DNA of 64,000 nucleotides from Candidatus Gastranaerophilales bacterium. Lineage in GTDB: Bacteria > Cyanobacteriota > Vampirovibrionia > Gastranaerophilales > Gastranaerophilaceae. Numbering within the stretch: the stretch's first letter is position 1; each line of letters begins with the position of its first letter. The notes under the pieces are model-generated. The model ran no database searches. It was given only the letters and a program-made list of their open reading frames with translations, and was not told where the DNA came from. Where the stretch lies: the NCBI GenBank assembly GCA_944324395.1, contig CALUWC010000010.1:25993-89992 (forward strand). The letters run 5' to 3'. The translations under genes were made by a program, and so were the position numbers. This document shows positions 27,689 through 36,403 of this stretch, one piece after another.

Positions 27689-29338
27689 TTACAGAAGCTT
27701 AGGTTCAGAATCTCCGCCTTCTTCTCCAAGTGCCATTGTAGTGATTTGCCCGCCGCCTTCTTCTCCGATAGACATTGTGGTAACAGGAACATCACCATTT
27801 TCATTTAATCCGTAAGTGCCTGCATCAACCTCGTTATTAGGCAGTTTAATTTCACCGTTTCTTATTTTTTCCAATAATTCCAGTATATTTTTTGTGGCTT
27901 TTTCATCCAAAATAGGCTTATCATTTTTATTTTTTAAATCTTCAATTAGTTTACGGAATTTCTCTTTAACATCATCAGATAATATGACAGAATCTCCGCC
28001 TTCTTCGCCCATAGCATAAGTTGTTATTGTCTCAAAGCCACCGTCTTCACCAATTGCCGCTGTAAAAGCTGTACCACCCTCTTCATTTGTAGCTTTGGTT
28101 GTTATGCCATCACCGCTTTCACCAATTGCCGTTGTAACAGCTGAGCCGCCTTCTTCATTCAAAGCCATTGTGGTAATATTTTCACCACCCTCTTCACCAA
28201 GTGCCATTGTTGTTGGTGCTGCATCACCGGTTTCACCCAAGCTATATGTACCTGGCTCAATTGGACTCTTCGGAAGCTTTATTTCTCCATTTTTTATTTT
28301 CTCTAAAACTTCTTGAAGTGTTTTCCAAGTATCGTCATCAATTTTTACGTCAGCACCTGTTTTATTTTTCAACTGTTCTACTGCCTCTTGAATTTTTTTT
28401 GACATTTCATCATCGACTTTTACCGAACCGCCACCTTCTTCACCAAGTGCCATTGTTGTTGCTGCATCTCCGTTCTCGCCTAAAGCATATGTACCGGCTC
28501 CGATTGGAGGTTTTGGAAATTCTATTTCTCCATTTTTTATTTTTTCACTGTAGTCTTGAAGCATTTTCAATGTTTCCGGATCCAGATGTACCGGTAAGTC
28601 ATGCCGATATATCCTGAAATCACCTTCTTCCTCTTTAGGAACAGATAGTTTTCCCGGACCATAAGTACCTTCCTCCTCCAGAGCTACAGATATTTGCCCC
28701 GGGCCATAAGTACCTTCCTCCTCTAGAGGTACAGATATTTCCCTCGGACCAACCATAGGCGACAAATCAGCTTGCTTTTTCTCCCGACGTTCAGCCATTT
28801 TTTCCAAAGCTTCCTGCATTAGTTTTGGAAGTTCTACTCCTCCGTTTTTCATTTTCTCTATATTTTCCCGAATTTGTTTCTGTGCTTCTTCATCCATTTC
28901 AGGAAGTTTTATTTCACCGTTTTGAACTTTCTCCCAAAATTCCTGACCTATTTTTGGATCTATTAATTTTCCAATAGTCATTGGAGGTTCGCCTTGTTCT
29001 TCACTTAAATAAGATATACCTATCTTAGGATCAATACCTTGTTCTTTATCCGGGTAAGATATATTAAGTTTCTGGTTTCTTGCCCCATCATTGAAGTTTA
29101 CAAAAGTATTCTCATCAGGATTCTTTTCAACGTAAAATCCTTTCACTTTTAAATCTTTTGCATTATTTAAATCTTTTTTAGATTCAGTTTTCTTAGCAAG
29201 TTTGTCTATTTCAGCATTTATTTGCTCGGAAGTAGGTTTTTTCACACCTTGAGCATTTAACTCTTCTTTTGCTTTTCTAGTCAACAAATCCTTATTATAA
29301 TCATCACCGGATCCGCCATCTACTCTAAATGTTGTCAT
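27689..29338 (-). CDS. Giant multi-core graspetide (omega-ester peptide) precursor, group 2-like
   Basis: Start set at ATG 29338 after GAAAGGAG. The 549-residue acidic, cytoplasmic protein holds 17 core-like units that all keep [T/S]-x4-E. Seven match T-T-x4-E-E exactly (starting at residues 294, 376, 389, 413, 439, 520 and 533). Three are I/L-S-V-x-x-E-E-E (201, 216, 231), three G-T-Y-x-L-x-E-x (282, 363, 507), two I-S-Y-type (93, 108), and two degenerate (401, 425). TTxxxxEE is the core consensus of plesiocin-type graspetides. Between core clusters are leader-like helical modules ending in EKIxNGEIKLP (residues 136-146, 161-171, 265-275, 346-356, 490-500). It is divergent from the ATP-grasp ligase at 29473. 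Modification is inferred. Confidence 0.85.
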   Translation of the reverse strand: MTTFRVDGGSGDDYNKDLLTRKAKEELNAQGVKKPTSEQINAEIDKLAKKTESKKDLNNAKDLKVKGFYVEKNPDENTFVNFNDGARNQKLNISYPDKEQGIDPKIGISYLSEEQGEPPMTIGKLIDPKIGQEFWEKVQNGEIKLPEMDEEAQKQIRENIEKMKNGGVELPKLMQEALEKMAERREKKQADLSPMVGPREISVPLEEEGTYGPGQISVALEEEGTYGPGKLSVPKEEEGDFRIYRHDLPVHLDPETLKMLQDYSEKIKNGEIEFPKPPIGAGTYALGENGDAATTMALGEEGGGSVKVDDEMSKKIQEAVEQLKNKTGADVKIDDDTWKTLQEVLEKIKNGEIKLPKSPIEPGTYSLGETGDAAPTTMALGEEGGENITTMALNEEGGSAVTTAIGESGDGITTKATNEEGGTAFTAAIGEDGGFETITTYAMGEEGGDSVILSDDVKEKFRKLIEDLKNKNDKPILDEKATKNILELLEKIRNGEIKLPNNEVDAGTYGLNENGDVPVTTMSIGEEGGGQITTMALGEEGGDSEPKLL

Positions 29339-29472
29339 CTTTGCTCCTTTCAAAATTATACACACAAACAATTCTTACGGCAGACAAATAAAAAATCTTT
29401 AGAAAAAATTTTTAAATCGTTACAATTGGAAATATAAAAAAAAATCCTTTACTATATAAAAGGAGGCTGAAA
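29339..29472. promoter_or_regulatory. Divergent control region of the graspetide precursor and ligase
   Basis: This 134-base spacer between the two divergent start codons is AT-rich and carries the ribosome sites GAAAGGAG (leftward) and AAAAGGAGG (rightward, at about 29458). A possible rightward -10 (TACTATA) lies at about 29449 with TTACAA about 30 bases upstream. The divergent arrangement suggests joint control of precursor and enzyme. Confidence 0.45.
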
Positions 29473-30345
29473 ATGATTCTTATTATAGGAAGTGACGAAG
29501 ATTTTCATTCAAAATACATACTGGAAAAGTTACATGAACAAAATACCCCGGCAAAATATTTTGATACAAGGAAATATCCTGTATTAAACTGGTCGCCGGA
29601 AGGTGAAAATGATTATATTATACTTGATGATGAGAAAATTTACCTGAAAGATGTCACAGGAATATACTGGAGATGGTACTACGGGGTAATTTATGGAACG
29701 TCTGACATAGTATACAGAGAAAAGACATCCGCCCTTGAAAGCTTCCTGTGTTCGCTTGAGGATATCAGCTGGAACTCGCTGCAATCTGTTGAATTACATC
29801 GAAAAAAAGGGCTGCAAAGTAAAATTATGCAAAATAACGGAATAAGAATTCCTAAAACTATCGTTACTAATGACCAGGATGCCCTTGAAAAATTCTACCT
29901 TGAAAATAACAAAAACATTATCTACAAACCTGTTAGAGGCGGAGCTTATACTCAAAAATTAAAAGAGGAAGATTTTTTACGCAAAGATACACTGATAAAT
30001 TGTCCATGCCAGCTTCAGGAATGCATTGACGGCATTGATATTAGAGTTTATGCATTTGAAACAGGAGAAATTTTTTCAGGTGAAATACTTGCAAACAGTA
30101 TAGATTTCAGAGCAGATGACAAAGCAAAAATTAACAAACACCCATTGCCGGAAAATATTCAAAAAGATTGTCTGAAAATATTAAAACTTCTTGGATTAAA
30201 ATACTCAGGTATTGATATACGATTGAGCAATAGCGGAGAATACGTATTTATTGAAGCTAATCCTGCCCCAATGTTTACTCACTTTGAAAACATGACAGGT
30301 TATGAAATTACAAACACGCTTATAAAAAATTTGAAAAAAGTTTAA
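29473..30345 (+). CDS. ATP-grasp macrocyclase (graspetide synthetase)
   Basis: This 290-residue stand-alone ATP-grasp ligase has no transmembrane segment. It has IYWRWYYG at 64-71, WNSLQSVELHRKKGLQ at 100-115, the ATP-binding IYKPVRGG at 150-157, QECIDGIDIRVYAF at 182-195, DFR at 211-213, and the metal-binding YSGIDIR and FIEANPAPMF at 245-267. This pattern is that of RimK-like and MdnC/PsnB-type graspetide ligases, which join Thr/Ser hydroxyls to Asp/Glu side chains. Its direct neighbour is a protein with exact TTxxxxEE repeats, which fixes the likely substrate. It is slightly shorter than typical members (about 300-330). No transporter or protease is linked. Confidence 0.88.
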   Translation: MILIIGSDEDFHSKYILEKLHEQNTPAKYFDTRKYPVLNWSPEGENDYIILDDEKIYLKDVTGIYWRWYYGVIYGTSDIVYREKTSALESFLCSLEDISWNSLQSVELHRKKGLQSKIMQNNGIRIPKTIVTNDQDALEKFYLENNKNIIYKPVRGGAYTQKLKEEDFLRKDTLINCPCQLQECIDGIDIRVYAFETGEIFSGEILANSIDFRADDKAKINKHPLPENIQKDCLKILKLLGLKYSGIDIRLSNSGEYVFIEANPAPMFTHFENMTGYEITNTLIKNLKKV

Positions 30346-30360
30346 TATAGATATAATAAT

Positions 30361-30645
30361 TTAGCTCAATTCAATATCTAAACGTGTTTTGCCTTCACCA
30401 CGATTTATAATACCGTCGCCATTTTGCTCAAGATAAAAATATTTTTGTTGTTTACCGTCAGAAGATTGAATGTTCATTTGATCAACAGAAATAATATTCC
30501 CTGAGTTATCTTTTTGAACAGAAACTATAAGATTTTTCCCGTCTTCATTATAATAAGACTCTATAATCCTGCCACTTTCTCCTCGTTCTGTTTCTACCCT
30601 ATATCCCGGACTATTTTTTAATATTTCTACAAGAACATGTAAATA
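30361..30645 (-). pseudogene. 5'-truncated gene fragment, unrecognised
   Basis: A continuous minus-strand frame of about 94 codons runs from a stop at 30643 upstream to TAA at 30361. It encodes a plausible protein (VETERGESGRIIESYYNEDGKN, then FYLEQNGDGIINRGEGKTRLDIELS) but has no start codon or ribosome site. The NGDG turn resembles a calcium-binding loop. It is probably the remnant of a longer gene whose 5' part has been lost. A 50-90 base gap on either side is unoccupied apart from the terminator. Confidence 0.5.
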
Positions 30646-30664
30646 TTATTTATATTTTAATAAC

Positions 30665-30695
30665 AGGAACGCTCCTGAAATTCAGGAGCGTTCCT
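30665..30695. terminator. Terminator hairpin of the rpoBC operon
   Basis: A near-perfect 15-bp stem (aggaacgctcctgaa / ttcaggagcgttcct) lies just after the rpoC2 stop (minus strand), with no other gene nearby. The T tract is weak. Confidence 0.65.
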
Positions 30696-30722
30696 CATTG
30701 ATTTTTATTCTAATTTATTAAA

Positions 30723-33700
30723 TTAGTGTTCTTCATCATCAATATTGAAATCAGGAGCACCGAACATTCCCTCAATTTCTTCCAAAATTGCGGAAGGTTT
30801 TCTTGCTTGATTTCTTTGAGCAACAGCACGTTTTCTTTCTTCTCTGTCACGTTCCTCATCAGCATTTATAAGATGATGGAAACCTGTACCTGCAGGTATC
30901 AAACGACCGATAATAACGTTTTCTTTCAAACCTCTTAACATGTCTTTTTTACCTTCGACTGCTGCTTCTGTCAAGATTCTTGTTGTTTCCTGGAATGATG
31001 CTGCAGAAATGAAACTTTCAGTATTCAATGAAGCTTTTGTAATACCCAGCAGCATATATTCACAAGTTGCAGGAGTCTTACCTTCTGCTTCAGCTGCTTT
31101 ATTTACATTTTCAAATGTCTGCATTTCAATCAATTCACCAGGCAGCAGGTTAGTTTCGCCTGCATCAATAACCTTAACTTTCTTAGTCATTTGACGAACA
31201 ATAATTTCAATGTGCTTATCAGCAATTTCTACACCTTGAGAACGATATACACGCTGAACTTCGTCAACCAAATATTGCTGAGCTGCCTCAGGCCCGCATA
31301 ATCTCATAACGTCATGAGGATTCATAGGACCGGATGTTAAAGGCTGACCTTTTGTAATTTTTTGTCCGTTTGAAACAATCACATTAGTATCAATTGCATA
31401 TTTGATTTCAACAGATGAGCCGTCATTATCAACTAAGAACAATCTTGGCAATCCGTCATCATCAATTTCAATTTTTGCAGTACCGTCGTATTCTGCTAAA
31501 ATAGCACAATCTTTAGGTTTTCTGCCTTCAAGCAACTCTTCTACCTTCGGAAGACCTTGAACGATATCGCCTGTCTTTTCTCTTTCAAATACTAATGTTG
31601 CAAGCAAATCGCCTCTTAATACAAGAGCACCTGAATCAATTTGAAGCATTGTACCAGGGCTGATTAAGTAAGGACGACCGTTTCTGATAGAAATTTCGCC
31701 TTTATTAACAGCTGTAACAACACCTGAAACAGGAGATATTTCACCGCTTTCGGCAAGAACTTTATCAGTTTTAATAAATTCGCCTTTCTTTATAACAGCT
31801 TTGCCTTTTATTGCAACTTTAGTTTCTGAACTGTCAGAGATTAAAAGAAGTCTTCTTACGTCTTCTTCGTCAGACTTGATAGAAGCAACTGCATCATTCA
31901 TTGCTAATACCTGAGTCTTAGCAACAGGAGTCTTAGGTTCGATAGTTTCACCATCTTTAACCAATAATTCTGTTTGTAATGATGATGCTTTTGAAGAACC
32001 TTCCAATTCACGACGTACAATCAAGTTTTCTAATACTACAATTCTTAAAGCACCTTTAGAATCGAGTTCTACCATACCTTTTAAGTGTGATAAGTAACCT
32101 TGCATTTGAAGAACTAAGCTTGTTCTTGTAATTGTAGCACCGTCAACATTTCTAACTCTTGCTCCGTCTTTGTATTGCAATTGAGTTACAGGAATGATAT
32201 CAATCAATTCATCAGTTGTATTGAATTTGATTGAAACATCTTTTTGCGTAACTTCTAATACCTGAACCGGTCTTACAAGAATTTGAACAGGCTGGTTAGC
32301 AATAGAATCATCATCTAAAGACAATGCAGAATCCAATTCTTCATCTAAATCATCCAGCGGAAGATCATCTACTGAAGAATCCATAATTGTAACTATTGAA
32401 GTTTCTTTTGCTTTGATACCTTCAGCTATTAAAGTACCTTTTTTAACAACTTCGCCTTCATCAACTTTCAATTCTGAAATACTAGACAATGTATGAACTT
32501 CACCAGGTCTGATTGTGATTTCATGGATAACATCATTGTATTCTTTAAATTCAACAACACCATCAATATGGCAATACACGTCTTTTACAACTTCAGTACC
32601 TGCAGTAACAGCAGTACCGTTTTCTACCATTTTCAACGTGCTGTCTTTATTAATTTGATGAATTTCTTCAGGAATAAATACAACCTTACCAGGTTTTGTA
32701 ATTATTTGATTTTCATCAACTTCAACATCTACATATCTAATTTCACCTGAAGATGAAACAGAACATTCATCGTCAATCAATTCGGCAATAATCATACCGT
32801 TTTCTACTGTTGTATCAACAGGAGCCTTAACAATATATTTCTCACCGGTTTTGTCAACGGTCCAGAGCTGTTCTTTTTTAGTATGTTCAAAAGATGCATT
32901 TTCTGGCTGTAATGAAGCGATAACAATTGTCAATTCTTTACCATGAACAATTTTCTTAATCTTCTTACCGTCAAATTTATCTTCTTCAATAACTAAATCT
33001 TCACCGACTCTAACTTCGCCGCCATGCTCTGAAATTGTCAGTGTTTCTGCCAATTTCTCACCTGCAGAAACTTTTTGACCGTCTTTAACAAGAACTTTTG
33101 AGCCGCCAGGTAATGTATAAACATCTCCGCCTAATACCCAGATAATACCTTGTTTGTTGGTTGTTCTTGAGATATTACCCTGTCTGTCTTTCTTTTCATC
33201 AGCTTTGAAGTCTTCAAATACAACTTCACCTGAAATATCAGTTGTAATATCTTTTGTAGCTTTTTCAGTCAAACGAGAACTGTCACCTTGTGAAGTCGGA
33301 GCATGTTCAGCCATTTTGAAGCCTTTGTCAACCTGCATGCCATCTGTGATAAATAAAGTTGCACCTGCAGGAATATGATATTTAGTAGTTCTTTTTTCAC
33401 CTTTAACTTCAATATCTGCTTCATACATAGAAACCTGTACAATATCACCGTGACGTGTTCTGAGTTCTCTTGCTTTAATCTTAGAAACTACAGTACCGGC
33501 TTCTCTTGCAATAATTTCTTTTTTAGCTTCTTTAACACCAACAGCACCGCCTGTGTGGAAGGTTCTCATTGTCAACTGAGTACCCGGCTCACCAATTGAT
33601 TGTGCTGCGATAATACCTATTGCTTCACCGATATCAACTAATTTCTGGGTTGTCATAGCCCAGCCGTAACATTTTTGACATACACCGTATTCCAATCCGC

Positions 33701-34583
33701 AGGTTAAACCTGAACGAACTTTCAACTCATGTAAATCAAGACTTGAAATTTTCTTGATATCGTCACGATTCATTGTTGTACCTTTAGCAACAAGAACATT
33801 ACCGTCAGCATCAACAATATCTTCTGCAACTGTTCTGCCTAGCAATCTGTCTATTAGAGGAACAATAACAACATCTCCGTCCATAATAGGTTTCATGTTG
33901 ATATATTTTTCAGTATGGCAGTCATCTGCTCTGATTATAACATCTTGAGCAACGTCAACCAAACGTCTTGTTAAATATCCTGAGTCAGCTGTTTTCAACG
34001 CAGTATCTACAAGACCTTTACGTGCACCGTATGATGAAATAATGTATTCAGTAACTGACAAACCTTCTTTAAAGTTAGATTTAATAGGCAAGTCAATGAT
34101 TTGACCCTGTGCATCAGCCATCAAACCTCTCATACCTACCAGCTGTGATACCTGTGATAAGTTACCACGAGCACCTGAGAATGCCATCATATATACAGGG
34201 TTTAATTTGTCAAAGTTTTCTACAACCTGTTCAGTCAATTTAGCAGTTGTTTCAGACCAGGTATCAATAACTTTTGTATATCTTTCAACCTCTGTAATTT
34301 CACCTTTTAAGTATCTGTTTGTTGATTTTTCGATTTCTTTTTCAGCTGATTCCAATAATTCTTTCTTAACAGACGGAACTGATAAGTCGGCAATTGAAAT
34401 GGTTGTACCTGAAATAGTAGCATACTTATAACCTAAGTTTTTCAAAGCGTTAGCCAATGCTGCTGCTTTTGCCCCGCCGTATTCCAAATACATTTGACCC
34501 AATAATTTTTTCAATGAACCTTTGTCCATTTGTTTGTTAATGAAATCAGGTGTTTTCTTTGTATTTGTATATGTTCTTTCCAT
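30723..34583 (-). CDS. rpoC2: DNA-directed RNA polymerase subunit beta'' (RpoC2, split beta')
   Basis: This 1286-residue C-terminal part of the beta' subunit carries the bridge-helix and trigger-loop region of the polymerase active centre. It contains [29 protein letters not shown], zinc-binding Cys at about 222, 295, 302 and 305 ([11 protein letters not shown]), and [21 protein letters not shown] near 327-346. From about 350 to about 960 lies a long insertion of repeated beta-rich (SBHM-like) units, the SI3 insertion typical of cyanobacteria, before the conserved C-terminus ([13 protein letters not shown]). The split between RpoC1 and RpoC2 is the cyanobacterial arrangement. Ribosome site GAAGGAAA. 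Last gene of rpoB-rpoC1-rpoC2. Confidence 0.95.
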   Translation of the reverse strand: MERTYTNTKKTPDFINKQMDKGSLKKLLGQMYLEYGGAKAAALANALKNLGYKYATISGTTISIADLSVPSVKKELLESAEKEIEKSTNRYLKGEITEVERYTKVIDTWSETTAKLTEQVVENFDKLNPVYMMAFSGARGNLSQVSQLVGMRGLMADAQGQIIDLPIKSNFKEGLSVTEYIISSYGARKGLVDTALKTADSGYLTRRLVDVAQDVIIRADDCHTEKYINMKPIMDGDVVIVPLIDRLLGRTVAEDIVDADGNVLVAKGTTMNRDDIKKISSLDLHELKVRSGLTCGLEYGVCQKCYGWAMTTQKLVDIGEAIGIIAAQSIGEPGTQLTMRTFHTGGAVGVKEAKKEIIAREAGTVVSKIKARELRTRHGDIVQVSMYEADIEVKGEKRTTKYHIPAGATLFITDGMQVDKGFKMAEHAPTSQGDSSRLTEKATKDITTDISGEVVFEDFKADEKKDRQGNISRTTNKQGIIWVLGGDVYTLPGGSKVLVKDGQKVSAGEKLAETLTISEHGGEVRVGEDLVIEEDKFDGKKIKKIVHGKELTIVIASLQPENASFEHTKKEQLWTVDKTGEKYIVKAPVDTTVENGMIIAELIDDECSVSSSGEIRYVDVEVDENQIITKPGKVVFIPEEIHQINKDSTLKMVENGTAVTAGTEVVKDVYCHIDGVVEFKEYNDVIHEITIRPGEVHTLSSISELKVDEGEVVKKGTLIAEGIKAKETSIVTIMDSSVDDLPLDDLDEELDSALSLDDDSIANQPVQILVRPVQVLEVTQKDVSIKFNTTDELIDIIPVTQLQYKDGARVRNVDGATITRTSLVLQMQGYLSHLKGMVELDSKGALRIVVLENLIVRRELEGSSKASSLQTELLVKDGETIEPKTPVAKTQVLAMNDAVASIKSDEEDVRRLLLISDSSETKVAIKGKAVIKKGEFIKTDKVLAESGEISPVSGVVTAVNKGEISIRNGRPYLISPGTMLQIDSGALVLRGDLLATLVFEREKTGDIVQGLPKVEELLEGRKPKDCAILAEYDGTAKIEIDDDGLPRLFLVDNDGSSVEIKYAIDTNVIVSNGQKITKGQPLTSGPMNPHDVMRLCGPEAAQQYLVDEVQRVYRSQGVEIADKHIEIIVRQMTKKVKVIDAGETNLLPGELIEMQTFENVNKAAEAEGKTPATCEYMLLGITKASLNTESFISAASFQETTRILTEAAVEGKKDMLRGLKENVIIGRLIPAGTGFHHLINADEERDREERKRAVAQRNQARKPSAILEEIEGMFGAPDFNIDDEEH

Positions 34584-34675
34584 TCTAATTTTCCTTCAAT
34601 TAGTTAATTAACATTCTGATTTATATTCGGGAATTTCTATATTATTTATAACAATATATAAAACCCGTTCTACCC

Positions 34676-36385
34676 TTATACAAGAGCTTTTCTAACCTCT
34701 TCGTTGAAGATAATTCTACCAACAGTGGTTTCTATTCTTTCACCTTTATCATCTCTCACAACAATTTTATCGTGAAGTTTAATAACTCCGACTTCAAGTG
34801 CAGAGATTGCATCTTGGAAATTGTAGAAGTAACCTTTAACTTCTTGACTAGGATCTTTAATAGTAGTCAGGTAATACATACCCAATACCATATCCTGAGA
34901 TGGTGTAACAATAGGTTTACCGTTAGCAGGAGCCAACAGGTTGTTAGTAGCCAGCATCAACATTCTTGCTTCAGCCTGAGCCTCAATAGACAGAGGTACG
35001 TGAACAGCCATCTGGTCACCGTCGAAGTCAGCGTTGAATGCTGTACAAGCCAACGGGTGCAATTGAATAGCACGACCTTCAACAAGTTTAGGTTCAAATG
35101 CCTGAATACCTAATCTGTGAAGGGTTGGAGCTCTGTTCAATAATACAGGGTGTCCGTCAATTACCTCTTCTAATATATCCCAGACAATATGTTCTGAACG
35201 TTCAATCTTCTTCTTAGCAGATTTGATATTTTGAACATATCCTCTTTCGATAAGTTTATTAACAACAAATGGCTTGAACAATTCAATTGCCATTTCTTTC
35301 GGCAAACCACACTGATTTAATTGTAATGAAGGACCTACAACGATAACTGAACGACCGGAATAGTCAACACGTTTACCAAGTAAGTTCTGTCTGAATCGGC
35401 CTTGTTTACCTTCAATAATATTAGATAATGACTTCAATGCTCTGTTATTAGGACCAACAACGGTTCTGCCTCTGCGACCGTTATCAATCAATGCATCAAC
35501 TGCTTCTTGAAGCATTCTTTTTTCGTTTCTAACAATGATTTCAGGAGCACCCATTTCCAAAAGTCTTTGTAAACGGTTATTTCTGTTAATTACACGTCTG
35601 TACAAATCATTCAAATCTGATGTTGCAAAACGTCCGCCGTCTAATTGAACCATAGGTCTCAAATCCGGAGGTGTAACAGGAAGTACATCCATAATCATCC
35701 AGGTTGGATCAGTTTCTGAAGAAATTAAGCTGTCTAACAGTCTTAATCTCTTAATTAACTTAGATTTTTTCTGAACAGAAGTAACATTACCGGCTAATTC
35801 TGTTCTGATTTCTTCTGCCAATCCTTTAACATCAATTTCTGAAAGAAGTTCTTTTATAGCTTCAGCTCCGATACCAACTTTTAAAGTTGATTCTTCGTTT
35901 TCAGTCATATAATCTTCATATTCTTCTTCAGTTAATAATTGAAGTTTTTTGAAATCACTATCACCGCCATCAATTACAACATAGCTGTTGAAATAAATGA
36001 CCTGTTCAAGATCTTTCAATGTCATATCTAAAAGTAAGCCAAGGTATGACGGGATACCTTTAAGGAACCAGATATGAGAAACCGGTGCCGCTAATTTGAT
36101 ATGTCCCATTCTGTGACGACGAACTTTTGAATCTGTAACTTCAACACCGCAGCGTTCACAGATGATACCTTTGTGTCTTACTCTTTTATATTTTCCGCAA
36201 TAACATTCCCAGTCCTTTGTCGGTCCGAAAATTCTTTCGCAGAATAAACCGTCTCTTTCAGGTTTTAATGTACGGTAGTTTATTGTTTCCGGTTTAGTAA
36301 CTTCGCCGTGTGACCATTGAAGTATTCTTTCCGGAGACGCTATACTTATTCGTATATAATCAAAATAATCAATACTTGTAGACAA
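34676..36385 (-). CDS. rpoC1: DNA-directed RNA polymerase subunit gamma (RpoC1)
   Basis: This 569-residue N-terminal part of beta' contains the zinc ribbon [20 protein letters not shown] and the catalytic Mg motif NADFDGDQM (about residues 450-458). Cyanobacterial RpoC1 is usually about 620 residues, so this is a short form. The start is TTG (36385) after AAGGAGAATTAAAA, the only start in reach with a good ribosome site. It is 18 bases downstream of rpoB, and 92 bases separate it from rpoC2. The gap and the separate ribosome sites show that the split is genuine, not a frameshift. Confidence 0.96.
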   Translation of the reverse strand: MSTSIDYFDYIRISIASPERILQWSHGEVTKPETINYRTLKPERDGLFCERIFGPTKDWECYCGKYKRVRHKGIICERCGVEVTDSKVRRHRMGHIKLAAPVSHIWFLKGIPSYLGLLLDMTLKDLEQVIYFNSYVVIDGGDSDFKKLQLLTEEEYEDYMTENEESTLKVGIGAEAIKELLSEIDVKGLAEEIRTELAGNVTSVQKKSKLIKRLRLLDSLISSETDPTWMIMDVLPVTPPDLRPMVQLDGGRFATSDLNDLYRRVINRNNRLQRLLEMGAPEIIVRNEKRMLQEAVDALIDNGRRGRTVVGPNNRALKSLSNIIEGKQGRFRQNLLGKRVDYSGRSVIVVGPSLQLNQCGLPKEMAIELFKPFVVNKLIERGYVQNIKSAKKKIERSEHIVWDILEEVIDGHPVLLNRAPTLHRLGIQAFEPKLVEGRAIQLHPLACTAFNADFDGDQMAVHVPLSIEAQAEARMLMLATNNLLAPANGKPIVTPSQDMVLGMYYLTTIKDPSQEVKGYFYNFQDAISALEVGVIKLHDKIVVRDDKGERIETTVGRIIFNEEVRKALV

Positions 36386-36403
36386 TTTTAATTCTCCTTA
36401 TAA

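Noticed and set aside
28201..28617. 138-residue frame antisense to the graspetide precursor
   Set aside because: Leucine/histidine-rich repeat shadow of the real repeats; no start context and no protein-like composition.
29473..30345. ATP-grasp considered as a RimK-type ribosomal protein S6 modification enzyme or glutathione synthetase
   Set aside because: Context with exact TTxxxxEE repeats, the WRW and DFR motifs and the short length fit graspetide ligases better; a profile search would settle it.
30723..36385. Split rpoC considered as a frameshift or nonsense mutation
   Set aside because: Each half has its own start and ribosome site, 92 bases separate them, and the break is at the cyanobacterial rpoC1/rpoC2 boundary.
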